From an uncultured Lachnospiraceae bacterium (lineage in GTDB: Bacteria; Bacillota; Clostridia; Lachnospirales; Lachnospiraceae), in assembly GCA_934292725.1 (NCBI GenBank), contig CAKQXY010000005.1:1-64000 (forward strand): DNA of 64,000 bases, in the 5' to 3' direction. The position numbers and the translations under genes were made by a program. Within the stretch, counting starts at the first letter, position 1, and each line of letters opens with the position of its first letter. Below are positions 60,514 through 64,000 of this stretch, in pieces. Below the pieces are notes generated by a model, which was given only the letters and a program-made list of their open reading frames with translations, was not told where the DNA came from and did no database searches.

Positions 60514-61500
60514 TTACTTTGTTACCTCATTTTCAAGCGTCTCGCCCTTTTCAAATGCAGCTGCATTTTCAAGAGTGATACGACTGATTGCCTCAAGTGC
60601 CTCTCTTGTAAAGAAGCCCTGATGAGAAGTTACCATGACATTTGGGAATGATAAAAGTCTTGCCATTGTGGAGCTTTGCAGAATTGTGCCCGAAAGATCC
60701 TCGTAAACCTTGTCGTTTTCTTCCTCATAAACATCAAGGCCAACTGCAAAAAACTTACCCTTTCTGATACCTTCAATCAGCTCCTCTGTATTAACAAGAC
60801 CGCCTCTTGACGTGTTGACTAAAATTACGCCATCCTTCATCTTCGCAATGGACTCACGATTGATTAAGTGATGTGTCTGCTCAGTTAACGGGCAGTGAAG
60901 TGAAATCAAATCACTCTGCGCTAACAGTTCATCAAGAGCTACATACTCGATATCATTATTAGGATTTGGATACAGATCATATCCAAGCACTCTCATGCCA
61001 AAGCCTCTGCAGATTCGCGCCATCGCCATACCAATTTTTCCAGTACCGATGATTCCGGCTGTCTTCTTATAAAGATCTACACCCATCAGTCCGTTTAAAC
61101 TGAAATCATTTTCTCTGCACTTAATATAAGCCTTGTGCGTATGACGATTTGCTGTGAGCGCCAATGCCATCGCATGCTCTGCAACAGCCTCTGGTGAATA
61201 ACCCGGCACGCGTGCAACCTTTATGCCATACTCTGCTGTCTTTTTCAGATCTACATTGTTGTAGCCTGCACAGCGCATTAAAATTAATTTAACACCCTGA
61301 CGATGCAGCTGTTCAACTGTCTCTGCCCCGATATTAGCATTAACAAATGCACAGATCGCCTCATAGCCTGATGCTAACGCTGCTGTCTCTGGTGACAGAT
61401 TTGCCTCCAGATAATGAATCGAAAGCTCTGGATACTCTGGCAAAATCGCATCAAAAAACTCTTCATCGTACTTTTTGGTACCATAAAACAAAATATTCAT
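60514..61500 (-). CDS. D-2-hydroxyacid dehydrogenase, D-lactate dehydrogenase-like
   Basis: A 328-residue NAD-dependent dehydrogenase. The nucleotide-binding motif GIIGTGKIGMAMARICRGFG lies at about 146-165, and catalytic motifs NTSRGGLVN, GLDVYEEE and VTSHQGFFT hold the Arg, Glu and His. This pattern fits fermentative D-lactate dehydrogenases that reduce pyruvate. The ATG at 61500 follows AAGGAG with 7-base spacing; a TTG two codons upstream is in frame but unlikely. It is the gene before xpt on the same strand. Confidence 0.9.
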   Translation of the reverse strand: MNILFYGTKKYDEEFFDAILPEYPELSIHYLEANLSPETAALASGYEAICAFVNANIGAETVEQLHRQGVKLILMRCAGYNNVDLKKTAEYGIKVARVPGYSPEAVAEHAMALALTANRHTHKAYIKCRENDFSLNGLMGVDLYKKTAGIIGTGKIGMAMARICRGFGMRVLGYDLYPNPNNDIEYVALDELLAQSDLISLHCPLTEQTHHLINRESIAKMKDGVILVNTSRGGLVNTEELIEGIRKGKFFAVGLDVYEEENDKVYEDLSGTILQSSTMARLLSFPNVMVTSHQGFFTREALEAISRITLENAAAFEKGETLENEVTK

Positions 61501-61583
61501 ATGCAATCTCCTTTTCTAATAGATGATTCCCTTGAAAGGGTTCTCAATTTTTTAGAAAACATACGCTCAGACGCTTTGATGTA

Positions 61584-62297
61584 TTATTTTTTCTGCAGTT
61601 TGTCTACTATTTTATTCTCCTCCCACATCTTCTGCATCCTGACGTTTTCCTCGTGCTGTTCCTCAACGCCGACCTTTGGCAATGCCTGCACCTCTTCATT
61701 TAGTGAAAGCATCTTTGCATCCAGCATATTTACAATGTCTGAACAAGCTTTTAACTCTTCATTGATATGCTGCGGTGCTTTTCCCTCGAATTTATAGCGG
61801 ATTTTATGCTCAAGTGATGCCCAAAAATCCATCGCAATTGTGCGAATCTGAATTTCCACCTTCACGTTAACTGGTCCCGTTGATAAATATACTGGAACCG
61901 AGACAACCATATGGTAACTCTTGTAGCCATTTGGCTTCGGATTTGCGATATAATTTTTAACGGTCAGCACCTGAATATCTGACTGACTGCTAATGCGGTC
62001 CGCAATTCGGTAAATATCAGAAGTAAAGGAACAGACAATGCGGATGCCTGCTATATCACTCAGACAGTTCTGCATGTTGTCCATATTAACTTCAAGGCCA
62101 TGGCGCTTTAACTTCTTTACAATACTCTCCGAAGACTTGATTCGTGATGTTACATGCTCAATCGGATTGTAATTATGTATCTTGATAAATTCATTGTTCA
62201 GTATATCAATCTTTGTTGCTATTTCTTTCAGCGCAGATTCGTATGTAAACATAAGTGTTTCCCACTTATCTATGCGGTGTTCGCTGATTTCTTCCAT
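61584..62297 (-). CDS. Small alarmone synthetase, RelQ/YjbM-like
   Basis: A 237-residue (p)ppGpp synthetase without hydrolase or regulatory domains. The synthetase motifs are intact: RIKSSESIVKKLKR (ATP site), LSDIAGIRIVCSF, PKPNGYKSYHMVV (Tyr stacks on GTP) and VEIQIRTIAMDFWASLEHKIRYK (Glu catalytic), cited in part. It raises alarmone under stress. The start follows TAGGAG; the leader holds three AAGTTAG-like repeats that include this site. It lies beyond the foldback element that follows the OLD-type gene. Confidence 0.93.
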   Translation of the reverse strand: MEEISEHRIDKWETLMFTYESALKEIATKIDILNNEFIKIHNYNPIEHVTSRIKSSESIVKKLKRHGLEVNMDNMQNCLSDIAGIRIVCSFTSDIYRIADRISSQSDIQVLTVKNYIANPKPNGYKSYHMVVSVPVYLSTGPVNVKVEIQIRTIAMDFWASLEHKIRYKFEGKAPQHINEELKACSDIVNMLDAKMLSLNEEVQALPKVGVEEQHEENVRMQKMWEENKIVDKLQKK

Positions 62298-62638
62298 TTA
62301 CTAACTTTCTCCTAACTTACACTAACTTACTTTTTGTCATGCAGCCAAAACTTTTGGTGCTTCTCTATCAGTCTACCATATTTTGATTGCTTTTTAAAGT
62401 ATTTCTTTTCGCGTTTTGTAACATATTACCCGTAGGGATGACAGTTCATGGATAAGCCAATATTTACAGCTAAGCCCGATGGTGAATGGTTTTCACGAGC
62501 CGGACACTTGGAGCAGGTCTTTCAATGTAATGTATAATAATAATGAGCATAACAGGAACCTGCGGAGTTTGGTCCGGCGACGAAACCATTGCACCTGAGG
62601 GCTTTCGTAACCTTCCCCATGAACTGCAATCTAGGTTT
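62298..62638. other. Intergenic region with leader of relQ-like gene and foldback element
   Basis: The first ~130 bases are the relQ leader with a poor promoter and three AGTTAG repeats close to the start codon. The remaining bases, 62433-62635, are taken up by a foldback element and its flanks. Short open frames across it are explained by the palindrome and are not called. Confidence 0.7.
62437..62631. mobile_element. 195-bp foldback (MITE-like) element with TAGG flanks
   Basis: The two arms pair along nearly the whole length. The outer 15 bases (GATGACAGTTCATGG and CCATGAACTGCAATC) match at 13 of 15. Inner segments pair as GGTTTTC/GAAACC, GCCGGAC/GTCCGGC and GCAGGT/ACCTGC, around an AT-rich centre. 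TAGG stands immediately outside both ends (62433-62436 and 62632-62635), like a 4-bp target duplication. It begins six bases behind the OLD-type gene stop codon. No transposase is encoded. Confidence 0.7.
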
Positions 62639-64000
62639 TCATACCTTTCGGCTCTCAAAATATACAAAACGGTCTATTGCATCGAGGATATCGGCAAATT
62701 CCTCTCGCGGTGCCAACGCTACATAACGGCTTAAAAGCTCATTTTCTTCTTTTTTGAAACGACCGTAGAAGCAGTCAAACATGTTGTGTCCGCGCATATA
62801 AATGCGTATTTCTTCCATGTGTGCTTTTACATCCTCTGGTCCTGCCAGATCATGGCCCATTACACTTATAAGCTTTTGGCCGCTTGAAAGCCTCGATAAA
62901 TATTCCTGCCATTTTTCGTAGAAGGTCTGATAAAATGCGTTTTCTGACTCGACAACACCTAGCTGTGCCATGATCTTTGGATTAAAGAAATAATTTTCAA
63001 ATGAATAATATTTCAGCACAAGCACATTTTGAGGACGTACCTTCGGCAGATGGTCTACGTCGCGCTTTCCTGCCTCCTCGTAATAATTACACAGCTGGCT
63101 TATCAGCTTTCGTCTATCTTTTCCGTCACCGTCTCGTATCATTAGAAACTGATCTTTCAAATAGACCTGATTCATATATTTTAGATTTGCATACGTTTTG
63201 ATATTTGTACAGCTGTTTGTTGTAATAATTGCGATGCGCGAAAGATTGCCGTCTTTATCATATATTTCAGAATAATATCTTTTAAGCAGAATAGGCAATC
63301 GGTTTTTATCCTGTTTTCCTTCCACGATGAATACAAAGTTTACATTCATCAGATCAGTTGCCGTATATCCCAAATCATCTAATATGACACTGATATCAGT
63401 ATTGTCGCGCACAATGGAACGGCCCTGCTTATCAAGCACTACCTGTCGAATTTCGCGGCTGTTAAAGTTTGCAAGAAGATTAGGTGAATGAGTTGTAAAC
63501 ACAACCTGATTTTTTCGTGACAGACGGTACAAGATCTCACCAGCCACACGCTGCAGTGTTGGATGAAGAAAAAGCTCTGGTTCCTCAATCATCAGTATGC
63601 TTGACAGCTGCTCCTGCATCTCTGTATATGTTTCAAGAAGAGACAAAAGATAGATGCTTCGCATTCCCTCTCCCATCTCGCTAAGCGTATGTGTCTGTCT
63701 TTGTGTCTTACTACAGATTTCTGTTGTAACCTGAAGCATCTGTTCAACATTTCTATTCATGGAGTAGACAATCTCATCCTGGCCGCCGTTTTTCTTAAAG
63801 TTTTCATTTACACTCTTTGAAAATTCTTCAAGGTTTAGCTGGTACAGCTTGTAGTCTAAAAGCTTAGATGCCTCAAATGCATCAAGCTCAATTGGTTTTT
63901 TCTGATTGATATAGCCGATGCATGAAAAGCAATGATCACATGTCTTTGCCTCCTCAAACAGACAACAGCCGCTTCGCATTTTAGAAATCAGCGAATCCTC
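62639..64000 (-). CDS. OLD-family AAA ATPase/TOPRIM nuclease-like protein, 5' end missing
   Basis: The C-terminal 453 residues are present; the frame is open to the window edge, so the start and the Walker A motif lie outside. Visible are a cysteine cluster (CCLFEEAKTCDHCFSC), a signature-like GEGMRSIYLLSLLE, Walker B SILMIEEPELFLHP, the FTTHSPNLLANF motif, and a TOPRIM domain beginning FIVEGKQDKNRLP with RDGDGKDRR further on. This is the layout of OLD nucleases, some of which act in phage defence (for example GajA) and some of which stand alone. No partner gene is seen downstream. A foldback element sits right behind its stop codon. Confidence 0.75.
   Translation of the reverse strand, partial: EDSLISKMRSGCCLFEEAKTCDHCFSCIGYINQKKPIELDAFEASKLLDYKLYQLNLEEFSKSVNENFKKNGGQDEIVYSMNRNVEQMLQVTTEICSKTQRQTHTLSEMGEGMRSIYLLSLLETYTEMQEQLSSILMIEEPELFLHPTLQRVAGEILYRLSRKNQVVFTTHSPNLLANFNSREIRQVVLDKQGRSIVRDNTDISVILDDLGYTATDLMNVNFVFIVEGKQDKNRLPILLKRYYSEIYDKDGNLSRIAIITTNSCTNIKTYANLKYMNQVYLKDQFLMIRDGDGKDRRKLISQLCNYYEEAGKRDVDHLPKVRPQNVLVLKYYSFENYFFNPKIMAQLGVVESENAFYQTFYEKWQEYLSRLSSGQKLISVMGHDLAGPEDVKAHMEEIRIYMRGHNMFDCFYGRFKKEENELLSRYVALAPREEFADILDAIDRFVYFESRKV

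Noticed and set aside
62449..62735. Short plus-strand open frames (29 and 63 residues) behind the OLD-type gene
   Set aside because: They lie across a long palindrome and partly antisense to the OLD-type gene; the reading frames follow from the foldback structure and match no protein I recognise.
1..64000. CRISPR array, prophage or integrative element
   Set aside because: No regularly spaced direct repeats, cas genes, integrases, phage structural genes, tRNA attachment sites or conjugation genes were seen.

Overview
The window (about 40% GC, strong AGGAGG-type ribosome binding sites, tightly packed same-strand operons) looks like the chromosome of a gut-type Gram-positive Clostridia member, most likely a Lachnospiraceae. 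The evidence is LplB/LplC-type sugar importers with no ATPase gene beside them, a fused FeoA-FeoB, MocR-regulated pdxST, a RelQ-like small alarmone synthetase, PadR with a HAAS-domain membrane protein, and multidomain intracellular glycosidases. The genus cannot be named from sequence reading alone.

Layout. 1-2.6 kb: feoAB (iron) with a candidate Fur box. 2.8-14.8 kb (minus): locus 1, an ABC importer (two permeases and a binding protein), a large unassigned glycan-active protein, a GH105-like unsaturated uronyl hydrolase, an ArsR-type regulator fused to a beta-rich domain, a DUF1861/MTP-1-like beta-propeller and an FAD oxidoreductase. A GH2 enzyme is divergent from it. 17.3-21.9 kb: divergent pair of a GH120-like beta-helix enzyme and a large GH51. 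22-25.2 kb: pdxR, pdxS, pdxT. 25.2-28.7 kb: HAAS membrane protein, PadR, MscS. 28.8-32.3 kb: a very large GH2. 32.4-43.8 kb (minus): locus 2, importer, membrane-anchored AraC sensor-regulator, GH43 (exo-galactanase-like), GH28 with Ig/FN3 domains and an SGNH esterase. 44-56.1 kb (minus): locus 3, LacI regulator, importer, GH51, GH31, GH43 and carboxylesterase. 56.2-64 kb: MATE transporter, secreted FKBP/trigger-factor-like protein, dtd, xpt, 2-hydroxyacid dehydrogenase, relQ-like synthetase and a partial OLD/AAA ATPase.

How it works together. Three importers, each with its own kind of regulator (ArsR fusion, membrane AraC, LacI), bring in pectin or hemicellulose oligosaccharides. None of the glycosidases in the window shows a signal peptide, so glycans are apparently cut after import. 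A 13-base LacI-operator-like site is shared by the locus 3 promoter and the GH120/GH51 divergent promoter 35 kb away, suggesting one arabinose/xylose-glycan regulon.

Most notable observations: (i) three copies of a ~120-bp hairpin-plus-39-bp-box repeat placed at the 3' ends of genes, two of which supply the stop codon; (ii) a 195-bp foldback element with exact TAGG flanks directly behind the OLD gene; (iii) a second MITE-like palindrome before the MATE gene, with a half copy 2.7 kb away; (iv) PdxS with Asn at the second catalytic lysine; (v) a GH28 protein with two catalytic-motif positions replaced; (vi) all three binding proteins lack a lipobox cysteine; (vii) RNA hairpins framing the binding-protein genes. 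No CRISPR array, tRNA, rRNA, intact transposase or prophage was seen. All family assignments come from reading the sequence, not from searches.
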